A stretch of 64,000 nucleotides of DNA from Tritrichomonas musculus (Eukaryota > Parabasalia > Tritrichomonadida > Tritrichomonadidae). Shown here piece by piece: positions 10,701-21,133 of this stretch (position 1 is the first letter of the stretch; every line of letters starts with the position of its first letter). The stretch covers positions 806,001-870,000 of the forward strand of contig JAPFFF010000010.1 in assembly GCA_039105265.1 (NCBI GenBank), read 5' to 3'. The notes beneath the pieces were generated by a model. The model saw only the letters and a program-made list of their open reading frames with translations. It ran no database searches and was not told the DNA's origin. The position numbers and the translations under genes were made by a program.

Positions 10701-12427
10701 TTTATGTTGAATATCAAGTAATGTTTAAATTTATTGATGAAACATTTTCAACTCAATATTTTGAATATTATACAACAGTTCTAGAAGTAAGAAAGAAACT
10801 TGCAAGTTTATTTGTAAAAGATGATGAAGATTTTAAAACGGAATACATAATTATTTACAATCAAAATCATGATATAATAAGTAATGACGAAGAAATGCTA
10901 AAAGATACACAAAATTTTCAAAAACTGTTTTATTTCACTATTGATTTTGATCAGAAAAAATTAGATAAATTGAATAAATTAAAGGCAGAAGAAAAAGAAA
11001 AGCAATCAGAAATTGATAACAAAGAAGATATCTCGATTTCAACAGAAGAAGAAAAGAAACAACAAAACAACTCTGAAGATGATTCAATAGTAAATATTTC
11101 ATCAATTAAAAAAGAAGATAAAACAAAGAATGAACCAATATCTTCAAATGAAGAATCATTAGATTCGTTATCATATTTAAATGATTCAAAATATCAAAAA
11201 TATCCAAAAACACCTCAAATCAAATCAAATAAATTGAAACCACCAAAGAAATCAGAAAGAATTTCAAAATCACTCATGCAAACTAATAAGAAGAAGGAGA
11301 ATTCATTTATGAAATCGCCTAACGAAGAAGGCTCAGATCAAAAGCCTCCAAAACAATATATTACAGTTATTTTCATATGTAATGATTTTGATGATGTTGA
11401 TTTTAATCCAATCGAGAAAACTCTTTCTATTGACACGACAATCAATGAAATTCAAGAAATAATTGCATATGAATACATTATTCCAAAAAATCAAATTACA
11501 ATTAAATACAGAGATAATAACACCAAGATTAAGATTGATCCAGATAAAACAATTGAAGATTATCAAGAGAAGATGAAAGAAATGCAAAGAGATGGCAGAT
11601 TTAGAAATTATTTGTATTTTGAATTGAGTGATTCCTTTGAAAATCAATATAATGCATATCATAAATATCATAATTATTATGAAAGAATAAAAAATTATAA
11701 AAATGATCTTTATTACGATTATAAAGATACTTATTCGCCCAAAATTGTTAAAACACCAAATAGCCATTATAAGCCAACAATTCGAATGAAGAGAAGGAAA
11801 AGAAAAACAAATTTCAAACCTCAAATTCAACCACCAATTGAAACTAAACCTCCTCCTGTTATTCACGAACCTCCTTCTGATAAATCATCTTTTGTTTTCC
11901 AATACGGCGATAAAGAAAGAGAACTAGTTTTTACAAATGATATTCTTCTAAATGAAATTGAAAGCCTTATTAAAAAGATCTTCAAAATTGAATCGAAAGA
12001 AGAAATTCAATTTTTCACAATGAAAAATGATAAAGAAGAAATGATTCAAAAGCATATTTCTAACCTGGACTCTCTAAAAAATCAAATAATAAAAATATAT
12101 CTAGAAAACGAAATACAAAAACCTTTGGTTACCTATCATTATCAAATTAATAAAAATAAAGATGTTTTGGATATTGATTTGGATCCTGATTCACCTGTTA
12201 AACAGATGAAAAAAGTAATTGCAAAGCAAAATAAAGTCAAAGATCTCAAAAAAATTCAGATATATCATAACGGAAAGGAGCTTTCAAATGATGTAATTCT
12301 TGATTTTCTTTCCCTCAGCGATGACGTTTTGCATGTAAATATGGAAGAAGAAGAACTTTTCCTCATTACGGAAACGATTGGTATTCCAAATGAAGTAACA
12401 ATAGAAGAGGAAGAAGAAGATATTTAA
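7748..12427 (+). CDS. Calpain-like cysteine peptidase with ubiquitin-like modules
   Basis: A 1559-residue intracellular papain-fold protease (family C2). The complete triad is visible: Cys91 in QGSLADCYF, His264 in KNHAYNVL and Asn284 in LRNPWG. After the catalytic core come about three beta-sandwich modules of the calpain domain III type (roughly 350-780), each with a QW landmark (PQWTIKF, KQWYIYF, KQWCLIF). The C-terminal half has five stretches that look like ubiquitin-like beta-grasp folds, near 855-935, 984-1065, 1203-1290, 1380-1455 and 1461-1533. The last (IKIYHNG-like, with KIQIYHNGKEL) is the clearest. A low-complexity Lys/Glu/Ser linker lies at about 1078-1195. No EF-hand domain is present, as in most protist calpains. 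The start is preceded by TCTCA and the stop is TAAA. The core call is secure; the number of ubiquitin-like folds is inference. Confidence 0.9.
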   Translation: MKPNEKRTQNLYKTLFYSGNVEEEFENIIKECERKMAKYTDPNFYPQKSIIEEDREKLNESEWRRLERQYPINIFDNISPEGIKQGSLADCYFVVSLIYASHDINMVKSFFHPKSSLKYGVVLVYFWFLGERIPVIIDTQVAYANKNSEFPLFCHPRTNFDSCWFVLVEKAYAKACGGYSFIQSGSESFAIHLLLDYYSTFFSPIVKIIPVNSLEEAEKEIENPNEKVFSILTDLKNEKAMIGTSTNDEVSSDIQEEVGLIKNHAYNVLDMRESENKKFIKLRNPWGTAKYKGPFSIGSSEWTEKFKEDLEYTEKDDGSFWMPYEDFLKYYDEINYSLKKEKDWKETSVYGKIEGYLDYRSPCANFPSVGCIPQWTIKFSQKTIVRLSYDIAGPFTASHSIYICKNHGYKVNYLNVKTEIKTITSNSSVNGIEYVIDDFSEPYTFFLNRNEANDEPSLFRILIQSPDVGYIVKKFDDNYKKWNGVTETGFFDDNESNQWDPFNKERPLSTCKQWYIYFPDLKYNEKTELRIRIYKNKTEGSFYLFFASSEKRIRYSTLENMNFEIYSKTSYEEFSIPINRKVLKNNENYEPFHYAFAFYRKEKNDVNQFKFSVLSKCKFKFGLLAGPDPINNCCYQVAGKLYHDGKDGSSPYTNGLENMKQWCLIFKEWPTKLYIEYSNKNKVSSNHYIYLQKVKDKGQKIGVFYLGSLHMNSLIQPDCLHDLIEWEIQDNSRPYSLCVSRDPADSTSDYTLNIFGTEEFDMFEINDNGLGKKLPKFTHPQQEKEKIDFPEIKYIEQPNNFTPKRYNSKLRIDSILNNKSKSSISNYIFKEIIDQWMSLNPKRKEIRNIEDYLKFDLKFQFPNGKSITIENYNRMTIFEIFKSFYDEGFYYSETVIKKKFYIVPEEDEFTGDIYERLECNIITSDIITLSHGQSKFYFLQSESASEAYNFLRAIYQGSESIIIYDRDHKKVKFASYFKADEQYTVYVEYQVMFKFIDETFSTQYFEYYTTVLEVRKKLASLFVKDDEDFKTEYIIIYNQNHDIISNDEEMLKDTQNFQKLFYFTIDFDQKKLDKLNKLKAEEKEKQSEIDNKEDISISTEEEKKQQNNSEDDSIVNISSIKKEDKTKNEPISSNEESLDSLSYLNDSKYQKYPKTPQIKSNKLKPPKKSERISKSLMQTNKKKENSFMKSPNEEGSDQKPPKQYITVIFICNDFDDVDFNPIEKTLSIDTTINEIQEIIAYEYIIPKNQITIKYRDNNTKIKIDPDKTIEDYQEKMKEMQRDGRFRNYLYFELSDSFENQYNAYHKYHNYYERIKNYKNDLYYDYKDTYSPKIVKTPNSHYKPTIRMKRRKRKTNFKPQIQPPIETKPPPVIHEPPSDKSSFVFQYGDKERELVFTNDILLNEIESLIKKIFKIESKEEIQFFTMKNDKEEMIQKHISNLDSLKNQIIKIYLENEIQKPLVTYHYQINKNKDVLDIDLDPDSPVKQMKKVIAKQNKVKDLKKIQIYHNGKELSNDVILDFLSLSDDVLHVNMEEEELFLITETIGIPNEVTIEEEEEDI

Positions 12428-12641
12428 AAAATAAAAATAATTTAATTATCACCAAATAAATCATAAAACCTAACATTCAAATACAAAAAAATTTCTTTTA
12501 TTAAATAAACATGGCTATTTCATCTTTTGTCTGAATTTATAGTAAAAACATAAATGAAAAAATTTATTAGTATTCAATTTTTTATTAAACAATCAAAGAA
12601 AGTTGAGTTTGTCAATTTAAAAACAGAAAATTTAATAATAA

Positions 12642-13709
12642 TCATTGTTCTTCAAAATTGAATGTTGTTCTTATATCCAATATTTTCGGTTTTTCCTTCT
12701 CTACCTCTTCGGACTCGATCCTCTTCTGATACTCGTGAACCTCATCTGCGTTTGCGCTCATTCCAAACTCATTGAGAAGAAACCGATCATCTTTCAGCAT
12801 CTCAGTGATCTCACAAAAAGTCGGTCTTTTTGAGGCGTCCTTGTTCCAGCACATCTCGATCAATTCCCAGAAAGAGTCGGAGATTCCATCGGGCCTCACA
12901 GGTCTCTCACCGCTTCCAATCTTCATCATGAACTGGACTGGCGATTTCGGCTGTTTCTTCCCTTCAAAAAGGATCTTGTTTGCGAACATCCGATACAACA
13001 GAAAAGCGAACGAATAAACGTCTTCCTCATATTTCTCACTTTGGTTCACAAAAAGTTGTGTGTCGAATTCTAAAGGACCGTCAATGCGCAGCGGCGGATT
13101 TGACTTATTGACCTTTCCTTCATTGATATTGGCCATTCCAAAATCGGCAATTTTTGGCTCAAGTTTTTCATCTAAAAAAATGTTTTCTAGTTTCAAGTCC
13201 CTGTGCGTGATTTTATGAGAATGGACCCTTTTCATGGTGGAGGCAATTCCAAAAATGATCTTGTTTCGTATGGTTGGGTTCATTTTTTCGTGACTCGTGC
13301 CATTTGATTTTAGATAATCTTTGATATATCGTTTAATGCTCCCGTTTGGCATGTATTCGGTAACAATAATGGCATTACTAAATCGTATTTTGTGTTTTTG
13401 CCCATCTTTCGATTTTATTGAGAATTTTGGTAAAGCGATATTTTCAGATTCTTCTTTGATTAGTGGAAATCGAAATCCTAGTAGAGTGGAAATTCCAGAT
13501 AATTTGAGTATATTTGGAGCAAAGAGTTCTCTGAAGTCATAATTATCGTTAAAACAATCTTTTTCATATATAATTTTAATTGCAACATCTTTTTCGTTTT
13601 TTGTATCATAAGCTTTATAAACAATGCCAGTAACACCTTCTCCAATCTGTTCTTTTATGTTATAATGGTTCAATTCAACAGGAAATTCGAAAATGTTCAT
13701 CATCTTCAT
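12642..13709 (-). CDS. Protein kinase, probably active
   Basis: A 355-residue kinase that is nearly all catalytic domain. The glycine loop is GEGVTGIV (residues 23-30), the ATP lysine is in VAIKII (Lys45), the catalytic loop is HRDLKLEN (Asp171) and the metal-binding motif is DFG (189-191). The C-lobe has DVYSFAFLLYRM and a W-K-ASKRPTF block, a tyrosine-kinase-like (TKL) style common in trichomonads. There is an insert between the N-lobe strands (FRFPLIKEESEN...). The activation segment lacks a clear APE and reads GPLEFDTQLF instead. No transmembrane segment or partner domain is present, so it is probably cytosolic. It is convergent with the calpain, 214 bp away. GCTCA directly precedes the ATG. 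A second ATG two codons downstream is possible. The substrate is unknown. Confidence 0.88.
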   Translation of the reverse strand: MKMMNIFEFPVELNHYNIKEQIGEGVTGIVYKAYDTKNEKDVAIKIIYEKDCFNDNYDFRELFAPNILKLSGISTLLGFRFPLIKEESENIALPKFSIKSKDGQKHKIRFSNAIIVTEYMPNGSIKRYIKDYLKSNGTSHEKMNPTIRNKIIFGIASTMKRVHSHKITHRDLKLENIFLDEKLEPKIADFGMANINEGKVNKSNPPLRIDGPLEFDTQLFVNQSEKYEEDVYSFAFLLYRMFANKILFEGKKQPKSPVQFMMKIGSGERPVRPDGISDSFWELIEMCWNKDASKRPTFCEITEMLKDDRFLLNEFGMSANADEVHEYQKRIESEEVEKEKPKILDIRTTFNFEEQ

Positions 13710-14299
13710 TGAGCTTATGTGCGACTATTTATGTTCACAAAATATAAAATCTAATTAATAAATAGAAAATCACAGATAGATCTTAATTTTTTCATTTTTT
13801 AATACTGAAAAGAATTGAGGTAATGCTATCGCATTATAGTGTTGTTCTTGATCATAATCTTCTTTTGTTGGCCAATTGTTTTTTTTTTTTTAAATATTTT
13901 AAAACTAGTCTTAATACATCTTAAAAACTTGATTTTTTACCTTCTCATTATTATATTTGTCATTTAATACACTACTTCCTTACTTCAGCATTCATAATTG
14001 ATATGCAATAATATAAATACCATTGCAATTTTTTATTGATTACTAGTTTTTTTGGCTTTTTTTGATTATCGAGCCATAACAGTTCAATAATTTCCAAATA
14101 TCTGCAGTTTTGCTTAATATATTTATCGACATTTGGTTATTTATCAAATTTTTATCGATAATATCAGACTATACGAATTTTACAATAGTCTATAATTCCC
14201 ATTATCGATTGACAACACTGCATTTTGCAGGTACATATGAAATTAAATTTAATAAATATTAGGAAAAGATATTTGAAATTCTCAAGATTTAGGATGAAA
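13710..14299. other. AT-rich intergenic DNA
   Basis: A T-run is present near 13,880. There are no shared repeats, no coding signal and no RNA gene that I can support. Confidence 0.5.
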
Positions 14300-14842
14300 C
14301 GCACCAAATTTGTTCAGAATCAATTGCATCAAAAATACTATTACGCAATCTACTCTATTTTGGTTCTGAGAATTGAAGGAGTTGACCTGATGTTAGAGCA
14401 TATACGCCTTCTGAAGTTTTTTTGGTTGAAAATGCCCAGATGATCCGCAACTTCCTTGATCTTTGAATGGATTAACAATACCCTTTTCACGCCAATCTAG
14501 TGAATCTGGAGCAGTTTTTGTTGATTTTGAAATAGTTGATTTTGAAATAGTTGATTTTGAAATAGTTGATTTCTCTAATTTCGTTGTTTGGCTTAAATGT
14601 CCACCAAATATTGATTTATATTCGGCGGGGGTATGGCATGGAAATTTGTTGATGCCAACAGTAAAAGTACGATCTTTTCCCCAATTAAATTGTTGGCAAT
14701 AGCGTGCATTTGAAATGAAGATACCAAGACGTAAATGATAATACATTTTATTATTAGTCCTCATCCACTGAAGAAATTGACGTTCTTCAGTAAGGCAAAG
14801 TTGAACCTTGGATGAGATGAAGCACAGTTAGAATGAAAGCAT
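14300..14842 (-). pseudogene. Broken papain-family (cathepsin L-like) peptidase
   Basis: Reading leftward, an ATG at 14,842 starts a signal-peptide-like MLSF...LCFISSK, which is interrupted by a stop. An I29 inhibitor propeptide follows (EERQFLQWMRTNNKMY, GINKF). The junction to the mature enzyme (APDSLDWREKGIVNP) and the start of the active site (KDQGSCGS) come next. The active-site block then reads SSGHF instead of the expected CWAF, so the catalytic Cys is lost. A later piece (FNSQNQNRVDCV) keeps the SEQNLVDC landmark, after which the gene fades out. A 15-bp unit encoding STISK is repeated three times before the mature domain (about 14,520-14,575). The start lies inside a BspA-like fragment. 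This is a dead copy of a host lysosomal or secreted protease gene. Confidence 0.75.
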
Positions 14843-15029
14843 TAACTAAAAAAACGAAAGCAGAATCTTTAATCTTTGTTACATAAGAAGAAATTGATAT
14901 TTGCATTAATGATGAACATCTTTCAAAAGCTTTTTCACTTATCGAAGTTACAGAGGAAGGAATCGATATTTGTCCTAAATATGAACATCCAGAAAAAGCA
15001 AAAATTCCAATTTCAGTTAAATACGGCAC
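14787..15029 (-). pseudogene. BspA-like LRR_5 fragment
   Basis: The fragment contains about two 23-residue LRR_5 units: [24 protein letters not shown], then SEKAFERCSSLMQISI. The right (upstream) side has no further clear repeats and the left side runs into the cathepsin remnant in another frame. It looks like a piece broken from a gene such as the one at 21,800. It may have been joined to the cathepsin copy by recombination. Confidence 0.65.
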
Positions 15030-15059
15030 ACTTTTAAAAGTTTCAGAATATCTTCAAAT

Positions 15060-15460
15060 TATCATTATTTCAAAAAGAAGAGACAACAAAATTTTGACGG
15101 TCTTAAAAATTCAAAAATTCAAAGATTTTTTCTAATTCAACAATTTGATGAATTATTAAAGAAAGTTAAAAAAGTGTCAAAAAGGAACTCCTTATGAAAT
15201 CATCATCGAAACAGCGTCTACTCACTTCATCCTGATTAAATCTGATTCACTTGATAAATTGACTGAAGAACAAAGGGAAAGGATAAATTTGAATCGGGTT
15301 GAAGATTAAAAAAACGAGTTTATACACGATAAACTTTTGAGATAAATTAAAGAAAAACTTGAAAACTTCAACTCCTCAAATATTCTCGTCATCAATCAAA
15401 ACATAAAGCAATGCCTTCAAATTATTATAGAAAGCCCTCACCTTTATATATATATAGTTT
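15060..15460 (+). pseudogene. Broken coding fragment, unknown
   Basis: Forward frames contain protein-like pieces: RFFLIQQFDELLKKVKKV near 15,125, GTPYEIIIETASTHFILIKSDS near 15,178-15,240 followed by LTEEQRERINLNRVED, then KEKLENFNSSNILVINQNIKQCLQIIIESPH near 15,345-15,440. Stops and a frame change separate them. The family is not recognised. Confidence 0.35.
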
Positions 15461-15582
15461 TACAACAAAAAAACTTGGAGTTGTTTTTAATTCAACTTAT
15501 TAAATTTAAAATATTTTAAAAGGTTAAGTGTTCTTTTATCTAAACTTAAATTCTTTTCTCAACCCGACGGTACTGATATTAA

Positions 15583-16794
15583 TTAATTAGCATTTATAGA
15601 TTCATCAATAGCCTTGATAATTTCTTCTTTAGGAACACTCTTTGATAATTTTAATAGGAATTTTGATACTTTTAATTGATCTTTCTGTTGTACTCCTCCA
15701 TAAATCTTAAAGAAATATTCAAGAACATACAAATAGTCATCAGTTACTGTATAATCATCATCATCATCATAATTAGCGAATTTAGTTCTTTTCAGAGGAT
15801 ATATTTTTGATGAAATTTTATTCAATGTTGATATAAGAACATCTGTTTTTGTCTTTTCTTCTTGTCGTTTTGATTTGATTAGCATCTTTGATTTTACATC
15901 CATTGCTTTTTCTAATGATTTATCATATTGCATTTGAGAAAACATTTCCTCAGTTATTGGTTTAACTTTATTATTGGTTTTAGTGTGAACAGGAGTTGTT
16001 GTACCTATAAAATCAGATATTTTCATGCTTTTAATATTTTGTTCACCATAAAAAATGGGTGTACTGTATCTTGTATTAGATACAATATAATCAAACATGT
16101 CCGATATCAAGCATTCTGGCTCCTCTCTTATTTTATCAATAAAATTACTGCTAAATTGATTCGAAAGTATGGTATTAATCCAAGGATCATAGATTAAACT
16201 GTTAGATGATTCATTGGCTTTTGAAGCAGTAATAATAGCTAAATTCTTAATGCCAGATTGGGTCATTCTTTTTTCTATATATTCACCAACAGAACCAGAA
16301 AGGCAAGCCTCAATTAAAAAGATGCAATTTTTATATGAATTTTTCTGATTCAACTCGGTGAAAATTTCAGTTAGATATTTTGATGTTAAGGAACCTTCTT
16401 CTTCGTTTGGTACTCCCACAAATCCAATATTGCCATGATCATTATAATATATGAAAAGATTATCATTTTTAGTTCCTTTTAAATCCAATAATGCCTCTCG
16501 GAATGTTTCTTTTGTAATCTTGTTTTTATAATTAATAATATCCGATCCTCCATATACATTATTTTTGTGATCAAGATCATGAAAAATTTTCCCTTTAAAA
16601 ATGTTTAAAGGATTATTAGCAATATCATCATAGCAAGCGATTCTGATGTCATTTGTGTCAAAATTTCTTTTTAACAATTCCTGATAAACAGTCCAAACAT
16701 CTGCTTGGTGACGATAATTTATCCACTCATTTGAACCGGCAAAAAGCAGGGCTTTATTCTTACACGATATAACTGTAAAAAATAAAGATAACAT
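15583..16794 (-). CDS. Legumain-like cysteine peptidase (family C13)
   Basis: A 403-residue asparaginyl-endopeptidase-type enzyme. The catalytic His120-Gly121 lies in YYNDHGNIG and the catalytic Cys164 in FLIEACLSGS, the two hallmark blocks of C13. The N-terminal core ALLFAGSNEWINYRHQADV is the family's opening strand; legumains normally have SNxWxNYRHQADV here. A short hydrophobic leader (MLSLFFTVIS) suggests entry to the secretory pathway and a lysosomal or surface location. The C-terminal region (about 290-403) is charged and contains a DDDDD stretch. It differs from the usual legumain C-terminal prodomain but may play that role. The start is the first ATG and gives the leader directly. 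The gene stands alone between a pseudogene cluster and a tandem repeat. Trichomonads are known to use legumains at the surface and in lysosomes. Confidence 0.9.
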   Translation of the reverse strand: MLSLFFTVISCKNKALLFAGSNEWINYRHQADVWTVYQELLKRNFDTNDIRIACYDDIANNPLNIFKGKIFHDLDHKNNVYGGSDIINYKNKITKETFREALLDLKGTKNDNLFIYYNDHGNIGFVGVPNEEEGSLTSKYLTEIFTELNQKNSYKNCIFLIEACLSGSVGEYIEKRMTQSGIKNLAIITASKANESSNSLIYDPWINTILSNQFSSNFIDKIREEPECLISDMFDYIVSNTRYSTPIFYGEQNIKSMKISDFIGTTTPVHTKTNNKVKPITEEMFSQMQYDKSLEKAMDVKSKMLIKSKRQEEKTKTDVLISTLNKISSKIYPLKRTKFANYDDDDDYTVTDDYLYVLEYFFKIYGGVQQKDQLKVSKFLLKLSKSVPKEEIIKAIDESINAN

Positions 16795-17164
16795 AATTAC
16801 TTATAGTATTTTTAAGACAACTGATATTTGAAATAAAAAACTCATGTGATTATAATTCAATTAATTTCGAGCCGAAATTTTCAACTTTTTGTTATAAAAA
16901 TGGCCGGTGAAATGATTTTTTGATAAAATCAGATCACCAACTTGTAAATATATTTCGCATTATTATAGTATATTAAAGTCATCTTTCATGATTAAAAAAG
17001 AGTTGACCTGTATTTTTATATTTAATATATTTAATCACTTTTATATCATTAATGATTAAAAGCATATGCTTTTAATTTATCATTATTGATAATAAATATT
17101 TTTTGGTTAAAACTCAAGATTTGAAACACATATTGAGAAAAAATAACTCATAATTGGAGATTGG

Positions 17165-17570
17165 AAATTGAATTATTTTCAAGACAAAACTATCAACTTT
17201 TTGAAGTAATCATATGGCTTTTATTAAATTCAATTAATTTTTTTTTTTCAACAAATGATCAAATAAATAACAATAAATCAAATTCAAGAATTCAATCAGA
17301 AATCGATTAAGTGCAAAATATTGTATGTGATATGAAAATAAAAATTGAATTATTTTCAAGACAAAACTATCAACTTTTTGAAGTAATCATATGGTTTTTA
17401 TAAAATTCAATTAATTTTTTTTTCAACAAATGATCAAATAAATAACAAAAAATCAAATTAAAGAATTCAATCAGAGATTGATTAAGTGCAAAATATTGAA
17501 TGTGATATGAAAATAAAAATTGAATTTTTTTCAAGAGAAAATTTCAATATAATTTTCAACTTTTTGAAGA
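17165..17570. repeat. About 176-bp tandem repeat
   Basis: Two full units and a partial third start at about 17,167, 17,344 and 17,519. Each opens ATTGAATTATTTTCAAGACA or close to it. The first two units are nearly identical, apart from small indels and substitutions. The array ends about 70 bp before the open reading frame at 17,640, so it may form part of that gene's promoter region. The rest of 16,795-17,639 is plain AT-rich sequence. Confidence 0.8.
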
Positions 17571-17639
17571 AATAAGGTGGCTGCTAAATGATTCATTGAA
17601 TTTTTTAAAAGCTCTTATTGCTCCTATAATAATTATTAA

Positions 17640-20600
17640 TTGATGTTTTTTTTACTAGTATTAGTTAAATTATATTGTGCCCAAACTATCAAATATTTGT
17701 ATCTTGGTACTACCAATTGTGATGCTGTTGGAAATGAAGCTTATCTAGATAACGAAATAACATCAGGAAACTATATTTGTTCATCCACAATTCCCGAAAT
17801 TGATCCAAAAAAACCTCAAGGATTTTCTCCAGATAATATTGATTTTTTGGTTGTTGTTTTTTTACAACATAATTCATATCCTGGATTAGAAAATTTATTC
17901 TCTTTTCCTAATGTTATAATAACCAAACTATTTGCAGAAGATGATGAAGCAACTCTTTATATAGATGCTCAGACTCAACTTACAGGACAATATTATATGA
18001 TGAATTATATATTTGTTTCTGATGGACTAAAATTAAATATTGAAAATCGTGCTTCAATTTATCTCACAATTAATCTACTTAAGCTCCTTGGAACATTAGC
18101 CATTGTTAACACCAAAAAAATAGAGGTTACCCAACTCAATATTTTAGTTGATAAAGACATGGTAATCAATGATTTCCTTGATCAATATAAATCTTCTTCT
18201 ATCGTTTTTAAAGGGAATGGAGCAGTAACAATATATGACAAATATTAAATGAAACAAATCTCGAATATACTGGGAAAGTTAATTATGGTATTGACCAATT
18301 AACATACACAGGGGTAGAAACGGTCAAAAAAACTTATCCTGATGATCCATTGATGGAAATTTCTATGGTTTTTTTAATAATTCAATCTAATTTGACTCTA
18401 AGCGAATTTATAGAAGCAGATGTCACCGATTTATTCATTCAACCAGTTGATGTCAATTCTAAAATTTTTACATTAACAATTGATCCTCAATCCCCAATTT
18501 TCCTTCCAATATCAACTATCTTTAATACACGAATTAATTCTGATGGGAAAATAAAATATGATGAAGGCCGTTCTTTTTCAACAAATATTTTGGTTGACAT
18601 TTCTTGTTTTTCAGGAAAAACTAAAGATGACACAAGATTATCAACGTTTTACCAAATTAACTCACCAGAAAAAAAGGCATATGCTTATATTTTCCGCCAC
18701 GATGATATTAAAATTGAACTTAGTAATGCTTTCCTTCAATATCCTTTCAAAAGCTTTGTCACAAGTCATACAGATATCGCTATTCAATCTACACATTTGG
18801 AAGGAATAACCGAATTAAACGATTTAAACTTGCTATGTTCAGATTCAAATTGCCAAATGGATGCCTTTTTGGTGACTGGAGGAACAGGACGATTATTAAA
18901 TAAAAATTCAGCTGAAATAAAAGCTGAGTATTTTGAAGTACAAAAACAAGGAAATAAAATCATTTATCAACCAATGAAAGCTAATGTTACTGAATATAAT
19001 GAAATATTATATTTGGATTCAACCGAAGAAATTGAGCTAAAACATTTTGAAAATGAAGAAAAAGATAAAACTAATTATAAACTTTTGTATGATATTTTTG
19101 TCAACACGTTAACTATAGGTGATAATATAAATATCACATTTGATTGCAACTTATATTTAAAGAATGACTTGAATGTTCCTCAAAATTCAAACATTGTTGA
19201 TTCAAAAGAGGGTGGCATAAAAGTAATTTCAAGTTCAGATAGCATAACTCTAGATAAAATATCATCATCTTATTCAAAACAATTTAACAAGATCTATTTT
19301 TATTATGTTAATTTGTTTGACAAAAGTTTAATTATTAATGGTCTTGGATCACAAACAGATAAATTAAATACATTGTGCATAATGTTTTTAGATAAAAGCA
19401 GTAATATAGTAGATTTGTTTCTAGAAAAAATTGAAGCATGCAAAGGCGTTCATATAGAATTTTATATCGAAAATGTATATGTTGAAGAAAACACAATAAA
19501 AGTTGATAAAGATACACTCTCAATTAATCCATCTTTCTCTTCTAAAGATATAATTATATTTAGCACTTATACAGATGAAAATAGTGAAATGTTTTATTTC
19601 ACTACTAATAGAAGAAAAGCTCGTATTTACAATTTACAATTTTCAAAATTATATCTTGAAGGCAATTTTGTTTTACCTAATATTGAAGTCTCCAAAACAT
19701 TATATATAAAAGGTTGTATTTATTATAGTGACAATTCTGTCATTAACACTCATGATTTAATTATTGATATTACTGATACAGCTCTAACTACTCCAAAATT
19801 CAATGTTGATAATGCTATTTTTACATCACGTATTGATGATTTCTCACTTATTTCGAACATTCATTCACCTAAAATTGTAATAAGTGGAATTGATTCAAAT
19901 CAAAACATTACAATTAAAGAAAACTTAATTAAATTAAACAAAAACAATGAATATTATACTCTCGATACAACAAATCATGATAAAGTAATTTTATATATTC
20001 CACATTCAGAAGTTAGTTCAACCCTTTTAAATGAACAGGGAAATAATGTTGAACTGAATGTTGAAGACACTAAACAAAAGAATAGAGCTATTGACTTTAA
20101 TATAATTACAAATAATGATGGTGATTCCAGTAAAGAATCAATATTAAGGTTTAAAATAAGTGATTCTATATCTCAAGAGAAACCAGAATTTATTGGAACT
20201 TTTGGTTATGCATTTGATTCTGCCCTTAATGGAAGAGTTGTTTATAAGGAAGGTGAATCAGGGCAAGAAAAAGATGAAGCACCGGATTACTTACCAATTA
20301 ATATGGTTGAAATCGAACCTTTTGATGTAGAAACAACTCCGATACCAATTCCATCTTCATCTGAAGAAGAAGAATCTGTTTCTTCAACTTCGATTATAAC
20401 GCCAGCACAAACATCTACACCTACTCCTGCTCCAACCAAAATTCCAACTCCAGTTCAAACTCCAGTTCCTACACCAGCCAAAACACCTGCACCAACTTTA
20501 ACACCAACACCAGAACCAACAAAGAAATCTGGAGGAAATGGCAGTAGCTCAAGTGATGATGAGAAATATGACTTGAAAACAAGCTCAGTTCTTTTAGGCG

Positions 20601-21133
20601 ATTTCGAAATCCAAACTGTTTATATTGGTGAATCATCAATTGTGAATTTCAGGCCAGGATATCTTTTCATGAGATCTGCAAGGAAATTAATTGGCCATTT
20701 AGTTCCTCCTCCTAATTTTATTCATTCTGCTGTTTGGGTTGGACCAGAAAATGCTAATGACACTTCCTTAGGTGCAGTTTTTGTTTATGGAAAATATTTT
20801 GCTCGTGACAATGATTCAACCTTTTTACATAAAGATGGTGCGAGATCTTATATTATGTCTCTTGCTGAATTCAAAGAGAATTTTGACGTTGCGAATATTG
20901 TAAAGCTTCATCCAAAAAGGAAAATGAACCAATTTGAATTTATGGAAGAAGTAAAGAATAGTGGAATATGGACAGCTAAAGACTATAATTGGCCAACAAA
21001 TAATTGCCAGCATTTTGTTTCATCTTGCATTAATATTTTGAGAGCAGTTAGAGAATTTCCATCGAAAAACGATTGGTTGGACATTCCACAATCAATAATT
21101 GATACATTAAAGAAAAATGAACTAGAAGCATAA
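17640..21133 (+). pseudogene. Secreted protein with C-terminal LRAT/NlpC-like domain, split by one frameshift
   Basis: Two long open frames belong together. The first (17,640-18,248, 202 residues) opens with a signal peptide (MMFFLLVLVKLYCAQT). The second is open from 18,242 to 21,133; its first ATG is at 18,353. The reading continues across the junction in a different frame (VTIYDK, then ILNETNLEYTGK). A single frameshift around 18,240 or an assembly error therefore splits one gene of about 1,160 residues. The long middle part is beta-rich with many Asn, Asp and Ile residues. A Pro/Thr linker (TPAPTKIPTPVQ-like, about 20,400-20,525) follows. The C-terminal 180 residues have HSAVWVG (His792 of the second frame) and NNCQHFVSSC (Cys886), the His...NC pattern of LRAT-like, permuted NlpC/P60 folds. 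No membrane anchor is visible. Substrate unknown; an acyltransferase or peptidase role is possible. If the shift is an error, the gene is intact. Confidence 0.7.

Noticed and set aside
11333-11866. 177-residue reverse frame within the calpain gene
   Set aside because: It is the complement of the ubiquitin-like region; Ile/Phe-rich shadow with no domain.
14225-14443. 72-residue forward frame
   Set aside because: It overlaps the reverse-strand cathepsin remnant, which explains the sequence better.
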